Source: Actinospica acidithermotolerans (GTDB lineage: Bacteria; Actinomycetota; Actinomycetes; Streptomycetales; Catenulisporaceae). From it: DNA of 64,000 nucleotides. The position numbers and the translations under genes were made by a program. Location of the stretch: assembly GCF_018139625.1 (NCBI RefSeq), contig NZ_JAGSOH010000011.1, positions 1 to 64,000 on the forward strand, in the 5' to 3' direction. How positions within the stretch are numbered: position 1 is the stretch's first letter; each line of letters begins with the position of its first letter. Below, one piece after another: positions 25,888-35,247 of this stretch. Below the pieces are notes generated by a model that worked only from the letters and a program-made list of their open reading frames with translations, had not been told where the DNA came from and did no database searches.

Positions 25888-27398
25888 ACCCGCGAGTAGT
25901 GATCATCGGTGCGGGTCCCACCGGGCTGACCGCCGCGGCGCTGCTCACCCGGTACGGCGTCGAATGCGTGGTGCTGGAGCGGTGGGGAGCGGTTTACCCG
26001 CAGCCTCGCGCCGTGCACCTGGACGACGAGGTCTACCGCATCCTCGGGCGACTCGGGCTGGCCGAGGATTTCGCCGCGGTGTCCTGGCCGTGCCATGGTC
26101 TGCGGTTGCTGGATCCGGGCCTACGAGTGCTCGCCGAATTCCGTCGCGCCCCGGGCGACGGCCGCCACGGCTACCCGCAGGCGAACATGTTCGACCAGCC
26201 GGACCTCGAGCGGCTGCTGCGATCGCGATTGGAAGCGATCGGCGGTATCACCCCGCGCGGCGACACCGAGGTCACCTCGATCACCCAGAACGAGACCGGG
26301 CCGGTGCGGGTCGAGGTGACCGACCGCGTCACCGGCGCGCGCGAGACGATCCACGCGGACTACGTCCTGGGCTGTGACGGCGCCAACAGCCTTGCCAGGG
26401 CATCGATCGGCGCCATGATGACCGATCTGCGGTTCGATCAGCGCTGGCTCGTGGTCGACGTCGCCACGAGAACCGACCTCGGCGAGTGGGAGGGTGTGCA
26501 CCAGGTCTGCAACCCGCAACGCGCCGCGACTTACATGCGCATCGGCAAGACCCGCTACCGCTGGGAACTCCGGTTGCTGCCAGGGGAAAGCGGCGAGGAC
26601 TTCCGTGAACGAGACCGGCTGCATCCGCTCATCGCGCCGTGGACCAAGCACGTCCCGGCCGACGAACTGGAGATCGTCCGCGTCGCCGAGTACACGTTCC
26701 GCGCACAGATCGCAGACCGATGGCGAGATAGAAGGGTGTTCCTGCTCGGCGACGCCGCTCACCTGACCCCGCCGTTCATCGGCCAGGGCATGGGCGCCGG
26801 ACTGCGCGACGCCGCAAACCTGGCGTGGAAACTCGCGGGGGTCATCGGCGGGACCCTTCCGGAGGATGTGCTCGCCTCTTATGAGGCGGAACGCAAACCG
26901 CACGCCCGGGCCATGGTCCGCATGGCCGTGCTGATCGGCAAGGCCATGACCGAAGGGGGCCGGTTCGGGGATCTGATCCGGAAGGTCGTCGCGCCCCGTC
27001 TGGCGCTCGTTCCCGCCCTCGCCGCGCACGTCCTCGACAGCGAGACACCCGCGCTGCGCCGGTCGATCCTGATCGAGCGGCCACGCCTGCGGCGAACCTT
27101 GGCGGGGCATCTATGCCCCAACACCGTTCTCGACGACGGACGCCGTCTCGACGACGTCGTAGCCGGCCGGTTCGCCGTCGTCACGGCACTCACGCCGTCG
27201 GAGGCTGATCGAACAGCGATACAAAGCTGCGGTGCGGTGCTCATCACCGCCCACCGCTCCGGCGAGCTGGACCGCTGGCTTCGCGCCGGCCGCACCGACG
27301 CCGCCATCGTCCGCCCAGACGGCACAGCGCTTCGGTCAAGCAACAGTCTGTCCCAACTGTGCCGGTCATTGCCGCGATTCACTGCGGCCTGGATCTGA
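25884..27398 (+). CDS. FAD-dependent aromatic monooxygenase (MhpA-like)
   Basis: A 504-residue class-A flavoprotein hydroxylase. The ADP-binding fold is VIIGAGPTGLTAAALL at the N-terminus, the DG-type motif is VLGCDGANS near residue 165, and the flavin ribityl motif is LLGDAAHLTPPF near 285. It resembles 3-(3-hydroxyphenyl)propionate hydroxylase, which adds an ortho hydroxyl to make a catechol for ring cleavage. I chose the GTG at 25884 because GGGGA lies 8 bp upstream and the leader frame ends there; a GTG at 25878 is possible. It completes the operon begun at 21675. Confidence 0.88.
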   Translation: MNPRVVIIGAGPTGLTAAALLTRYGVECVVLERWGAVYPQPRAVHLDDEVYRILGRLGLAEDFAAVSWPCHGLRLLDPGLRVLAEFRRAPGDGRHGYPQANMFDQPDLERLLRSRLEAIGGITPRGDTEVTSITQNETGPVRVEVTDRVTGARETIHADYVLGCDGANSLARASIGAMMTDLRFDQRWLVVDVATRTDLGEWEGVHQVCNPQRAATYMRIGKTRYRWELRLLPGESGEDFRERDRLHPLIAPWTKHVPADELEIVRVAEYTFRAQIADRWRDRRVFLLGDAAHLTPPFIGQGMGAGLRDAANLAWKLAGVIGGTLPEDVLASYEAERKPHARAMVRMAVLIGKAMTEGGRFGDLIRKVVAPRLALVPALAAHVLDSETPALRRSILIERPRLRRTLAGHLCPNTVLDDGRRLDDVVAGRFAVVTALTPSEADRTAIQSCGAVLITAHRSGELDRWLRAGRTDAAIVRPDGTALRSSNSLSQLCRSLPRFTAAWI

Positions 27399-27496
27399 GC
27401 GCCCGGCATGCCAACGAGTGAGCGGCCGACACACGGCGAGAGGACATGCGCCGGCCAGGGCGACCGGGGAATCGCCGCCCGAGGGGCGGGAGCGAG

Positions 27497-28180
27497 TTAC
27501 GGCAGTTCGGACAGGGGTCGAGTGGCCAACTTACGAGCCTCCTCGAGCGGGAGGCCGAGCATCCGCAGCACGAGCTCGGCCATCTCCTCACCAGCGTGGG
27601 CGTCGAGATCGGCGACAGAGTTGAGCTGCAGCAAACCGACAACGGCGCCCCCGACGGCACTGAGGGCGACGGCGGGGTTGTCGATGTGGAAACGACCGGC
27701 CTTCTGGCCCTTGACCAGATCACGCAGCGCTCGCGGGCCGAGGCCGACCTCGGCATGCACATACTGGAGGCCGCGCAGCCGCAGAATCTGGGTGATCTCA
27801 GGATGCAGGACGGCCAGGCGCAGAGTGAGCCGGATACTGGCGGCGAACAGTTCGGCCGGATCCTCGATGTCCCTGTTCAGCTCGTCTACCAACTGACCGT
27901 ACTCGTCCAACGCGTCGGCGACCGCGGCCTCGAACAGCGCTGCCTTGGTATCGAAGTGGTTGTAGAAGCTGCCGAATCCCACGTCGGCCCGCTGGGCGAT
28001 CTCCTGGATACTCGCGTTCGTATCGCCGGTCTCGGCGAGGATCTGCCGCGCGGCCTTGACCAGGGCGTTCCGTGTATGCGCGCGCCGACGCTCGAAGCGG
28101 GAACCAGCAGAGGCGTCGAAGAAGTGGACGAGTGCGCCATCGGCAGCCTCTACGAATCCGCTCCGTTCTGCGCGGGTCAT
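27497..28180 (-). CDS. TetR/AcrR family transcriptional regulator
   Basis: A 227-residue regulator with the helix-turn-helix IQEIAQRADVGFGSFYNHFD, closely related to the regulator at 20888-21541 (shared FYNHF and RMLGL motifs). A 40-residue N-terminal extension precedes the DNA-binding domain. The ATG at 28180 follows AGAGGAAG. It converges on the hydroxylase gene. A short palindrome, GAATCAGATTC, lies at 28197-28207 upstream. It is probably a second regulator of aromatic catabolism and a paralogue of the first. Confidence 0.87.
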   Translation of the reverse strand: MTRAERSGFVEAADGALVHFFDASAGSRFERRRAHTRNALVKAARQILAETGDTNASIQEIAQRADVGFGSFYNHFDTKAALFEAAVADALDEYGQLVDELNRDIEDPAELFAASIRLTLRLAVLHPEITQILRLRGLQYVHAEVGLGPRALRDLVKGQKAGRFHIDNPAVALSAVGGAVVGLLQLNSVADLDAHAGEEMAELVLRMLGLPLEEARKLATRPLSELP

Positions 28181-28242
28181 CGCAGTCTTCCTCTCAGAAT
28201 CAGATTCGCTTTACCGGCTCCTCGCGATCCGTCTCACTCCGA

Positions 28243-29253
28243 TCAGGCGAGGTTGTCGGCCTGCAGCGCGAGGGCCAGCTCTGATACGGCCTGCGGGTCG
28301 GCTAAGGTCCTGCCGGTGCGCTCGGTGACCCGGTTGAGCCGATACCGGACGGTGTTCGGATGGCAGAACAGCATCTGCGCGGCGGTGTCGACAGAGCCCC
28401 CGCACGCCAGCCAGGTCCTCAGGGTGCCGAGGAGCACTGCCCGGTCCTCTTCGGGCAACTGGTTGATGGAGCCGAGGACCGCGTCGGCCAGCTCCGCCAT
28501 GACGTCCGGGGCGCTGGCGGCCAGCACCGCGAGCGGTGCCTTTTCGAACGCTGTGACCACGGCGGACCCGCGCGGGGCGCTGACCATGGCCAACGTGGCG
28601 AACCGGTGCGCTCGCCGCGCTCCGCTCAGCTCCTGGAACCGCGGACTGATCCCGCTTCGGTGCGGCCATGCCGTTGAGAGCACATCTGTCAGCGCCTCGA
28701 GCCATGCGGTCCCGCGAACCGCCACCACGCCTGCCACCGCGGCGTGTCCGGCGGCCCGCACCCACCAGGCAGACCGCAGACCCGCGACGCTCAACCCGCG
28801 TTCGACGACCCGGATCCCCTCCTGCTCGCCGATCTCCAAAGTCTCCGCCGCCACCACGACGTATGGGCCGTCATGTGGCAGCCTCAGTGCCTCCACGGTG
28901 TCCCACAGGGTCTGAGCGCGTTCGACGTGCCCGTCAAGGATCGCGCCGACGAGCGCCGAACGTTCGCGCTCTTGGGCTGCTGCCTTCTCCCCCGCCCGCT
29001 TGTCCGCCGACAGGACCGGCACCCGGAGCAAAGCGTCGAGATGCGCGCGGCATGTGCGCACGAGGACCTCACGTGCCGGATATTTATCGTGAGCGGCAAC
29101 TTCCTTCATGATCTGGTCCGTTATGGCCTCGGCAAGCACATCACACCTGGCGGCCAGCACTGATGCCGGCAAACCGGCGTCTTCGGAAAAGTCTGCCGTT
29201 TCGGCAGACGTCCCCGTGGCTTCATATCTATCAGCGTGAGGCTCCAAAATCAT
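28243..29253 (-). CDS. PucR/CdaR-type transcriptional regulator
   Basis: A 336-residue regulator with the C-terminal HTH_30 domain of PucR/CdaR proteins (CHPNTVRYRLNRVTERTGR). The N-terminal half is a helical RsbRD-like sensory region (VLAARCDVLAEAITDQIM), and the middle carries a GGDEF-like PucR fold. The ATG at 29253 (MILEPHADRY) is preceded by AGAGGG; a longer frame reaches 29358 but lacks a ribosome binding site. Such proteins activate catabolic operons in response to their substrates, which fits the neighbouring aromatic cluster, but direct control is an inference. Confidence 0.85.
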   Translation of the reverse strand: MILEPHADRYEATGTSAETADFSEDAGLPASVLAARCDVLAEAITDQIMKEVAAHDKYPAREVLVRTCRAHLDALLRVPVLSADKRAGEKAAAQERERSALVGAILDGHVERAQTLWDTVEALRLPHDGPYVVVAAETLEIGEQEGIRVVERGLSVAGLRSAWWVRAAGHAAVAGVVAVRGTAWLEALTDVLSTAWPHRSGISPRFQELSGARRAHRFATLAMVSAPRGSAVVTAFEKAPLAVLAASAPDVMAELADAVLGSINQLPEEDRAVLLGTLRTWLACGGSVDTAAQMLFCHPNTVRYRLNRVTERTGRTLADPQAVSELALALQADNLA

Positions 29254-29629
29254 TACGCCCTCTTGGTATTCGGGGAAAGCTCCGCATTGTCTTGACCAGG
29301 CTAACCGGTCGGTGCGGTCAGAGATATTTTGGCGGCGGTCATCGAATCGGCCCATCACTGTGATCGACCATTTCTTGGCATCGCGCGCTGTACAGCGCGA
29401 GAGCTCGTCTTACCGGCTGGCAGGTGTGGGCTACGTAGTGCCAGCCTCAGTGGTCGACTGTCGATTGCCGTGATGCGTGATCCGCCGAAGCAGGGTGATC
29501 ATTCTTGGAACGTCCAAGCGGGCCACAGCGGTCCGCGGCTGGAAGTGCAGCCGCCATCAAAAGGGCGCAATAGACGGGAAATCGGCATAGAGCGCGGATC
29601 GATCTATGCGAGCCGTCGGATAGGCCGAG
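29254..29629. other. Intergenic region, no gene seen
   Basis: About 375 bp between the divergent PucR-like gene and the DUF7455 gene. It is somewhat less GC-rich than its surroundings and must hold both promoters. I see no convincing hairpin, repeat or RNA gene. Confidence 0.5.
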
Positions 29630-29845
29630 ATGAACGAGACGTGCGACCGGTGTGGACCCGCGGTACGGGCTGCGTACCGCGTGCAAGAGCAAGGGGAACT
29701 CACGCTGTGCCGGCATTGTGCGCTGGACGTCTGGCCCACGCTGTCCGCGCAGGGCTGGAGCATACTGTCAATCGACGCCACCACGCTCGCGCCTCAAGCC
29801 GGCGAGCAGGACGACGCCCCGCGTGACGTGGGCGCGAATGAATGA
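29630..29845 (+). CDS. DUF7455-type small zinc-ribbon protein
   Basis: A 71-residue protein with two CxxC pairs (ETCDRCGPA at residues 3-9 and TLCRHCALD around 27), a probable zinc site, followed by an acidic tail. The pattern CDRCGPAVRAAY then LCRHC is the actinobacterial DUF7455 family, of unknown function and common in Streptomyces. The ATG at 29630 has only a weak purine stretch upstream. It converges on the GH8 gene. Confidence 0.75.
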   Translation: MNETCDRCGPAVRAAYRVQEQGELTLCRHCALDVWPTLSAQGWSILSIDATTLAPQAGEQDDAPRDVGANE

Positions 29846-29896
29846 AGGCAAAGCCCGAGCCCGGCCTCGAGGAGAGTGACGAGCCCGCAGGTTCAT

Positions 29897-31024
29897 TCAG
29901 CAGCCGTTCAGCAGGCGGCTTCCGAGCAGGGTCTGGCCGAACGCGGCCCAGGCGCCACCGTAGTATCCGGGATCGCGTCGCTGCTCGCTCGCAGCCCGGC
30001 TGAGCAGGCTGTCGCTGGCGGCCGCGGCCCCGGCGGCGGCAGCGGCGGCAGCGGCGGCTGTGTAGGGCAGCGCGTTGACCGTTGGAGTCAGGATCGAGCC
30101 ATCGAGCGTCAGAGCAAGGGCGCTGGAACGCCCGGGGAGCCGCAGTAACGCCCACCACTTGGCAGCCAGAGTCCTGGCCTGTGGGAGGCACGACGCGGCG
30201 AACCAGACGACCGTGCGTTGGGCATCGAGCCCGTACTGAGCCTCAGGGTAAACCGTGCCGTCAGCCGCCAGTCCTGCCCAGTCGGGCGGCAACAGCGCAC
30301 CGGACCGGGTCAGTTGCTGAGCCAGGGCCACCGCACCGTCCGCTATGCGCAGCCACTGGTCGTTTCCGGTGAGGCGGGCCAGTCCGGTCAGCGCGGGCAG
30401 CGACCAGTAGCTCGGGTCCAGCGTGGCGGGACGGCCGGTGGCCCACGGGCCGGCTGCCAGGATGGACATTCCACCGGCGCCCGTGGTCAGCTCGAAATTC
30501 AGGACCGCGTCGGCGACGCGCATGCCGTCCTGATGCGGGCCGGCCGCGCCCGGCCCCTCGTAACGCAGCAGCGCCCACGCGATCAACAGGTCGGCGTCGC
30601 TGGCCGAGCCCGGGTCGAGAACGTGGCCCGCCGCGTCCGCATGCCAGGCGAAAAGGCCGTCCGGCAGTTGCAGATGATCCCGCGTCCAACCCCAGATGCG
30701 AACGAATAGATCGCTTCGGCCGGCGACCTCGGCCAGCAGCAAGCCATAGGCTTGGCCCTCGCTGACCGTGTCGCCGCCCTGATCCGGACGCCATACGCGA
30801 CCGTCGGGGCGCACGTAGGAGGCGAGGAACCGGCCGGCCACCGGCGGCGGCTGACCGGAGGCGAGCGGCTCGGACGTTACTGCACCGACGGAGCCGCCCC
30901 CGTCGGCTATGGGACCGCTGCCGCTGCGCGCGCCCGCGAATGCGCTGAGCAGGCAGACGAGCAGTGGACACAAGAGGGCAACGACCCGTTCCGCAGCCAT
31001 GCCTCGCGCCGGTCGTGTGGTCAT
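29897..31024 (-). CDS. Secreted glycoside hydrolase family 8 (endoglucanase-like)
   Basis: A 375-residue exported enzyme. A signal peptide covers residues 1-32 (VVALLCPLLVCLLSAFAGA core). The GH8 proton-donor Glu is in TVSEGQAYGLLLAE near residue 80, and the Asp is in SASDADLLIAWALL near 135. Further conserved pieces are RIWGWTRDHLQ and PSYWSLPAL. It should cut beta-1,4-glucan (cellulose, or exopolysaccharide as in BcsZ). The ATG at 31024 follows GGGAGG; an in-frame ATG at 31000 would remove eight residues. An alanine run near residues 325-340 is unusual. It is a single-gene unit. Confidence 0.87.
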   Translation of the reverse strand: MTTRPARGMAAERVVALLCPLLVCLLSAFAGARSGSGPIADGGGSVGAVTSEPLASGQPPPVAGRFLASYVRPDGRVWRPDQGGDTVSEGQAYGLLLAEVAGRSDLFVRIWGWTRDHLQLPDGLFAWHADAAGHVLDPGSASDADLLIAWALLRYEGPGAAGPHQDGMRVADAVLNFELTTGAGGMSILAAGPWATGRPATLDPSYWSLPALTGLARLTGNDQWLRIADGAVALAQQLTRSGALLPPDWAGLAADGTVYPEAQYGLDAQRTVVWFAASCLPQARTLAAKWWALLRLPGRSSALALTLDGSILTPTVNALPYTAAAAAAAAAGAAAASDSLLSRAASEQRRDPGYYGGAWAAFGQTLLGSRLLNGC

Positions 31025-31339
31025 CCGTGCTGGCCTCCCTCAGGTGTTGGACGTCGAACGCTACTGGTTACTGGTCTGCCACCCGCTCCGGCTCCGAGGA
31101 GAAGGCGAACGGAGGCAGCAGCGCAGCGCTGCGACGGAATCTCGCGGCCACACAACAGGTTCAGGGGAGAACCCGGAGCACGACATCAAGGGGAATGACC
31201 ATATTCGCCCTGTGGACGTCCGGCTGTACCGGCGAGCTCTTGGCTTGTTCTCATTCCCTCCGAACAGGCGTAGTCTCAAACGAGATCCGGAGACGGTAAA
31301 GGTATTGTCCTGAACCCTGACACACCTTCTTCGCTGGAG
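31025..31339. other. GH8 upstream region to IS21 left end
   Basis: About 315 bp with no gene. It should contain the GH8 promoter and a fairly long leader. I compared it with the c-di-AMP riboswitch pattern and could not support a match. Confidence 0.45.
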
Positions 31340-31571
31340 TGACGGCGGACGTGGAAGAGTCGTGGTGGGCGGACATGTGAGTCCCGATCCGCGGACATGA
31401 GAAGTCTGGGTAGGCGGCCATCTGTAGCCGCGCGGTGACCGTGCGAGTTCCCGTCTTGATCCGTTAGCGAAGAGACCCCTCCGATGGGTTTTGCTGATGT
31501 TTGCACGCATTAGCTCAACCGCACCGAAGAGGTCCCGTGACGAAGTCTGGCAGGGAGATCGTGGAAATACT

Positions 31572-32487
31572 GAGCCTTTCCGATCGTCACCGGATCGGGG
31601 GACGTGACGGCCGAGGCTCCTCGCTTGTTGTTCGTCTGCCAAGAAGAACGCAAGCCGAGGAGCCTCGATGGTCACCTATGTTGCCCGACTGAACGTCGAC
31701 CCGGACGTGGTTTCCGCCATCGAGAATCTGGTTGCCACTCGAAGGAGTGAGATCGGCTCGCCGTGGCGGGCGCTGACCTCGTTCGATCAGGCCGTGCTCT
31801 ACCTGGTGTGGATCCGCCACGATTTCACCTTCGCCGAGCTCGGCGCGCATTTCGGCGTCTCGACCGATCGCGCCTGGGCGTACGCGACCGAGACCGCCGA
31901 GGTCCTCGCGGACAAGGCGCCGGATCTGGCGCAGGGCCTGAGCGAGGCCGGGCCGGAGCGACACGCGGTGCTCGACGGCACGCTGATCGCCACCGACCGC
32001 TGCTCGTCCGCCCCGGCCGGATCCGCCGGAGATAATCAGGATCCGTACTACTCCGGGAAGCACCACCGGCACGGCGTCAACGTCCAGGGCGTGATCGGAC
32101 TGGACGGTGAGCTGCTGTTTCTGGGCGAGGCACGGTGCGGATCGACCCATGACACCGCGGCTGCCCGCGCCGACGGCATCATCGAGGCCGCGCACGCAGC
32201 GGACGTTGAGCTGGTCGCCGACCTCGGCTACCACGGCGTCGGCGGGACGGTGCGCACTCCGGTCAAGCGCAAGCCCGGACGCGGCATCTCGCCACGCGAC
32301 CAGCGCGCCAACCGCGAGCACGCCCGCGTGCGCTGCCGAGGCGAACGCGGCTTCGCCCAGCTCAAGGTGTTCAAAGTGCTCCGCCGCGTACGCATCAGCC
32401 CGTGCCGGATCACCACGCTCGCCCGCTCGATCCACACCGTCATCAGGCTACGAGCATCACCTGCCCGAGTGTAGATCGGAAAGGCTC
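31572..32487 (+). mobile_element. Intact 916-bp IS5-type element nested in istA
   Basis: Perfect 14-bp terminal inverted repeats GAGCCTTTCCGATC (31572-31585) and its complement (32474-32487) are flanked by a 3-bp direct repeat ACT (31569-31571 and 32488-32490). An ANT-type 3-bp duplication is what I recall for the ISL2 group of the IS5 family. It carries one transposase gene. Intact repeats and duplication indicate a fairly recent insertion. Confidence 0.9.
31668..32474 (+). CDS. IS5-family (ISL2-like) transposase
   Basis: A 268-residue transposase of the DDE_Tnp_4 type. An N-terminal helix-turn-helix (FTFAELGAHFGVSTDRAWAY) precedes the first Asp (HAVLDGTLIATDRCS), with KHHRHGVNVQGV, the second Asp in VADLGYHGVGG and a Glu in NREHARVRCRGERGF. 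The ATG at 31668 follows GAGGAG. It fills the nested IS, and its frame is uninterrupted, so the element is probably mobile. Confidence 0.88.
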   Translation: MVTYVARLNVDPDVVSAIENLVATRRSEIGSPWRALTSFDQAVLYLVWIRHDFTFAELGAHFGVSTDRAWAYATETAEVLADKAPDLAQGLSEAGPERHAVLDGTLIATDRCSSAPAGSAGDNQDPYYSGKHHRHGVNVQGVIGLDGELLFLGEARCGSTHDTAAARADGIIEAAHAADVELVADLGYHGVGGTVRTPVKRKPGRGISPRDQRANREHARVRCRGERGFAQLKVFKVLRRVRISPCRITTLARSIHTVIRLRASPARV

Positions 32488-33948
32488 ACTCAGGGCATAC
32501 GACCTGACGCAGACCGTGTGGTCGGCCGCGCAGCTCGCGGGCTGCGACCCGAAGACGGTCGCGCGTTACGTCGAGGCACGGGATGCCGGTCGCAGTCCGT
32601 ACGAGCGTGAGCGGCGGCCGCGGGCCATCGACCCGTTCCTGGACAAGATCGAGCAATGGGTGGAGGAGTCGGCCGGGAAGATCCGCGCCGACGTGGTGCA
32701 CCGCAAGCTTTCGGCCATGGGGTTCGCGGGCAACGAGCGCTCGACGAGGCGGGCGGTGGCCGAGGCGAAGGCCGCCTGGAAGGCGGGCCGGCGCCGCACC
32801 TACCGGCCGTGGGTCCCGGAGCCCGGGCTCTGGTTGCAGGTGGACTGGGGCAAGGGGCCTGAGATTCAGGGCCGGAAGACCTGGCTGTTCTGCGCATGGC
32901 TGGCCTGGTCGCGGTTCCGGGTCGTGATCCCGGTGTGGGACTCGACCGTCGGGACGCTCGCGTCGAACCTGGATACGACGTTCCGCGCGATCGGCGGGGT
33001 TCCGACGTACGTGCTCTCGGACAACGCCAAGACCATCACGCTCGAGCACGTCGCCGGGGTTCCGGTGCGCCATCCACAAATGGTCGAGCTCGGCCGGCAC
33101 TACGGCTGCTCGGTCGAATCGTGTGTCCCGTTCGACCCGGAGACCAAGGGCGGGGTCGAGGCCACCGTGAAGATCGCGAAGTGGGACCTGGTGCCCACCG
33201 GCGCGAACCTGCTGGGCGGATACGACTCCTTCGACGCCCTGGCCGAGGCCTGCGCAGTGTTCTGCGACCGGGTCAACAACCGGGTGCACCGGGAGACCGG
33301 AAAGACCCCGACGGCCAGGTTGGAGATCGAGCGCGGCACGCTGCACCGGGTCCCGCACGCCCCGTTCGCCCTCGCCGCCGGTGAACAGCGCCTGGTCGAC
33401 GAGGGGCAGACGATCCGCTTCGGGTCGGTGCGCTACTCCACCCCGCCCGGACACGTGGGCACCTACGTCTACTGCCGGGTCGTGGGCGAGGATCTGGTCA
33501 TCACCGCGGACACCAATGCGGGCCTGACCGAGATCACCCGCCACCGTCTGTCGACCCCGGGCAACCCGCGCATCAACGATGCGCACTACCCCAACCACCC
33601 CGGCGGCCGGGCGATCACCGCCCCCAGGCCGCGGCCGCGCACCCCGGCGGAGATCGCGTTCCTGCAGATCGGGCCGGGCGCCGAACGCTGGCTGACCGAC
33701 GCCGCGGCCACCGGCGCCGCCCGCATCCGCGCCAAGATGGGCCACGCTCTCGAACTCGCCGCGCTGCTGGGCGCCGACGTGATCGACACCGCCTTGGACA
33801 TGGCGGCCGAAGCCGGGCGCTTCGCCGACGGCGACCTGGCCTCCATCGCCGACCACGTCGCAGCCCTCGGCAGCCTTGGCGAGGTCACCCGCGCCGACGA
33901 GGCCCACTCCGTGCAACCCGGAACCTTCGGCTGGGACGCCTACGGCCG

Positions 33949-34140
33949 ATGACCGCGAACCCGACCGCGGTCCCGCTCGAACGCCAGGACGCGCTCTACA
34001 TCCGCGACGTACTCGACCTGGCCGACCGGTACCTGCGCAACCCCTGGCGGACCTCTGGCCTCGCGACCGGCATCGCCGCAGCCTGCGCCGACGGCGCCCA
34101 GCGCCTTGCCCGCCACCTCGACGAGAAGAAAGAACACTGA
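33949..34140 (+). CDS. Small protein encoded between istA and istB
   Basis: A 63-residue frame, MTANPTAVPLERQDALYIRD to LARHLDEKKEH, overlaps the istA stop (ATGA) and its own stop overlaps the istB start (TGATG). It is soluble and helical with a charged tail; no known domain recognised. The tight coupling on both sides argues that it is translated. Classical IS21 elements carry only istA and istB, so this is an accessory gene of unknown role. Confidence 0.7.
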   Translation: MTANPTAVPLERQDALYIRDVLDLADRYLRNPWRTSGLATGIAAACADGAQRLARHLDEKKEH

Positions 34141-34913
34141 TGGCCACCCCCTCAGCCCCGCCGATCCCCGACGACCTCGACCGGCTGCTGCGCCGCATGC
34201 GCCTGCCCTACCTGCGCAAAGCCGCACCCGACGTCCTCGCCACCGCCCGCGCCCAACGCTGGGACCCCGCCGAAGTCCTCAAAGTCCTGATCACCGAGGA
34301 GGTCGTCGGACGCGACGCCGCCACCCGGCGGCTACGCCGCACGACCGCGAACTTCCCCACCGGCAAGACCCTCGGCTCCTGGCGGCCGGAGGAGTCCACC
34401 ATCCCGGAAGCGACCCAGAACGCGCTGGTCACCCTCGAATGGATCGGCCGCGCGGAGAACCTGGTAATCGCCGGACCCTCGGGTACGGGCAAAAGCCACC
34501 TCACCGAAGGCCTCGCACACGCCGCGATCGAGAAAGACCTGAAGGTCGCCTGGTTCACCCTCGAGACCCTGCACGCCGTCATCGCCAAGACGAAGATCGA
34601 CGGCTCGACCGCACGCACCGTCGCCCGGATCTGCCGGGCCGACCTGATCGTCATCGACGACATCGGCATGCTCCCGGTCCAAGCCGAGGCCGCCGAGGCG
34701 TTCTACCGGATCATAGACGCCGCATACGAGAGACGCTCGATAGCCGTGACCAGCAACATTCACCCTTCAGGCTTTGACACGATCATGCCTAAGACCATTG
34801 CGACCGCTGCCGTCGACAGACTACTTCACCACGCGCATCTCGTCCTGACTTCCGGCGATTCGCACCGCCTCGCCCAGGCCCTGGCCGGCAAGGGGGTGGT
34901 CCCGTTGGCCTGA
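34140..34913 (+). CDS. istB: IS21 helper ATPase IstB
   Basis: A 257-residue AAA+ ATPase. Walker A is AGPSGTGKSHLTEGL near residue 117 and Walker B LIVIDDIGMLP near 170; sensor-1 is SIAVTSNIHPSGF. IstB oligomerises on target DNA and directs IstA to insert. The ATG at 34140 overlaps the preceding stop. The frame is complete, so the protein could act in trans even though istA here is broken. Confidence 0.93.
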   Translation: MATPSAPPIPDDLDRLLRRMRLPYLRKAAPDVLATARAQRWDPAEVLKVLITEEVVGRDAATRRLRRTTANFPTGKTLGSWRPEESTIPEATQNALVTLEWIGRAENLVIAGPSGTGKSHLTEGLAHAAIEKDLKVAWFTLETLHAVIAKTKIDGSTARTVARICRADLIVIDDIGMLPVQAEAAEAFYRIIDAAYERRSIAVTSNIHPSGFDTIMPKTIATAAVDRLLHHAHLVLTSGDSHRLAQALAGKGVVPLA

Positions 34914-35247
34914 CCACTCCAGCGGGAACCCCACGGCCGCCCACCAGGACATCGGTGGGCACCAGCCTGGACTTCTGCTGTCCGCCAGCCTCGCCATCCG
35001 CTGTCCGCCCAACAAGGTCACTTCGTGGCCGTTGACAGGCGGGCGAGCCGACAGTGGGGCGGCGGCCCGGGGCGTCACGCGTCCTCATCCGATCCCGCGC
35101 CAGACCGCGCTACCGGACCCGATGGGGACAGCTGGGCCGATCAAAGTTCGGCGTGTGACTTGCGGCCGCAGACTCACCAAGATCTTGCCGATGTGGGCGC
35201 TCCGCTCTTGGAGATGTGAAATGCGTCGACAATTCCAGGCGTATTCT

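Larger units (their letters stand above)
31537..33952 (+). pseudogene. istA: IS21 transposase istA, interrupted by an IS
   Basis: The gene starts at a GTG at 31537 after GAAGAGG: TKSGREIVEIL, then at 31572 a 916-bp IS intervenes and the frame resumes at 32491 (RAYDLTQTVWSAAQLAG). Removing the IS and one 3-bp ACT restores an uninterrupted frame of about 500 codons. The downstream part has the IS21 DDE core: LQVDWGKGPE, LSDNAKTITLEH and PETKGGVEATVKIAKWDL. Without the first 12 codons the helix-turn-helix start is detached, so transposition is probably blocked. The stop overlaps the next gene (ATGA at 33949-33952). Confidence 0.88.
31340..35037 (+). mobile_element. IS21-family insertion sequence, interrupted by another IS
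   Basis: The ends align over 36 bp: TGACGGCGGACGTGG at the left from 31340, and TGTCAACGGCCACGA reading in from 35037. Both reach a common GGGCGGACA. A second GCGGACA copy followed by GAAGTC lies about 25 bp further in on both sides, as expected for the multiple transposase-binding sites of IS21 ends. Inside are istA (split), a small overlapping gene and istB, all plus strand. No clear target duplication was found. Confidence 0.75.

Noticed and set aside
27469-27486. Short CCGCCC-GAG-GGGCGG hairpin between the hydroxylase and TetR genes
   Set aside because: A 6-bp GC stem with a 3-nt loop is common by chance at this base composition; not strong enough to list as a terminator.
13944-31110. 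A shared 15-mer (GCTCCGAGGAGAAGG) upstream of both the GH54 and GH8 genes
   Set aside because: A 15-bp identity of purine/GC-rich sequence is expected by chance in a 64-kb GC-rich window, and its position relative to the two starts differs.
31025-31339. Possible riboswitch (c-di-AMP type) before the GH8 gene
   Set aside because: I could not find the conserved core of that class on the gene's strand; isolated purine-rich pieces are insufficient.
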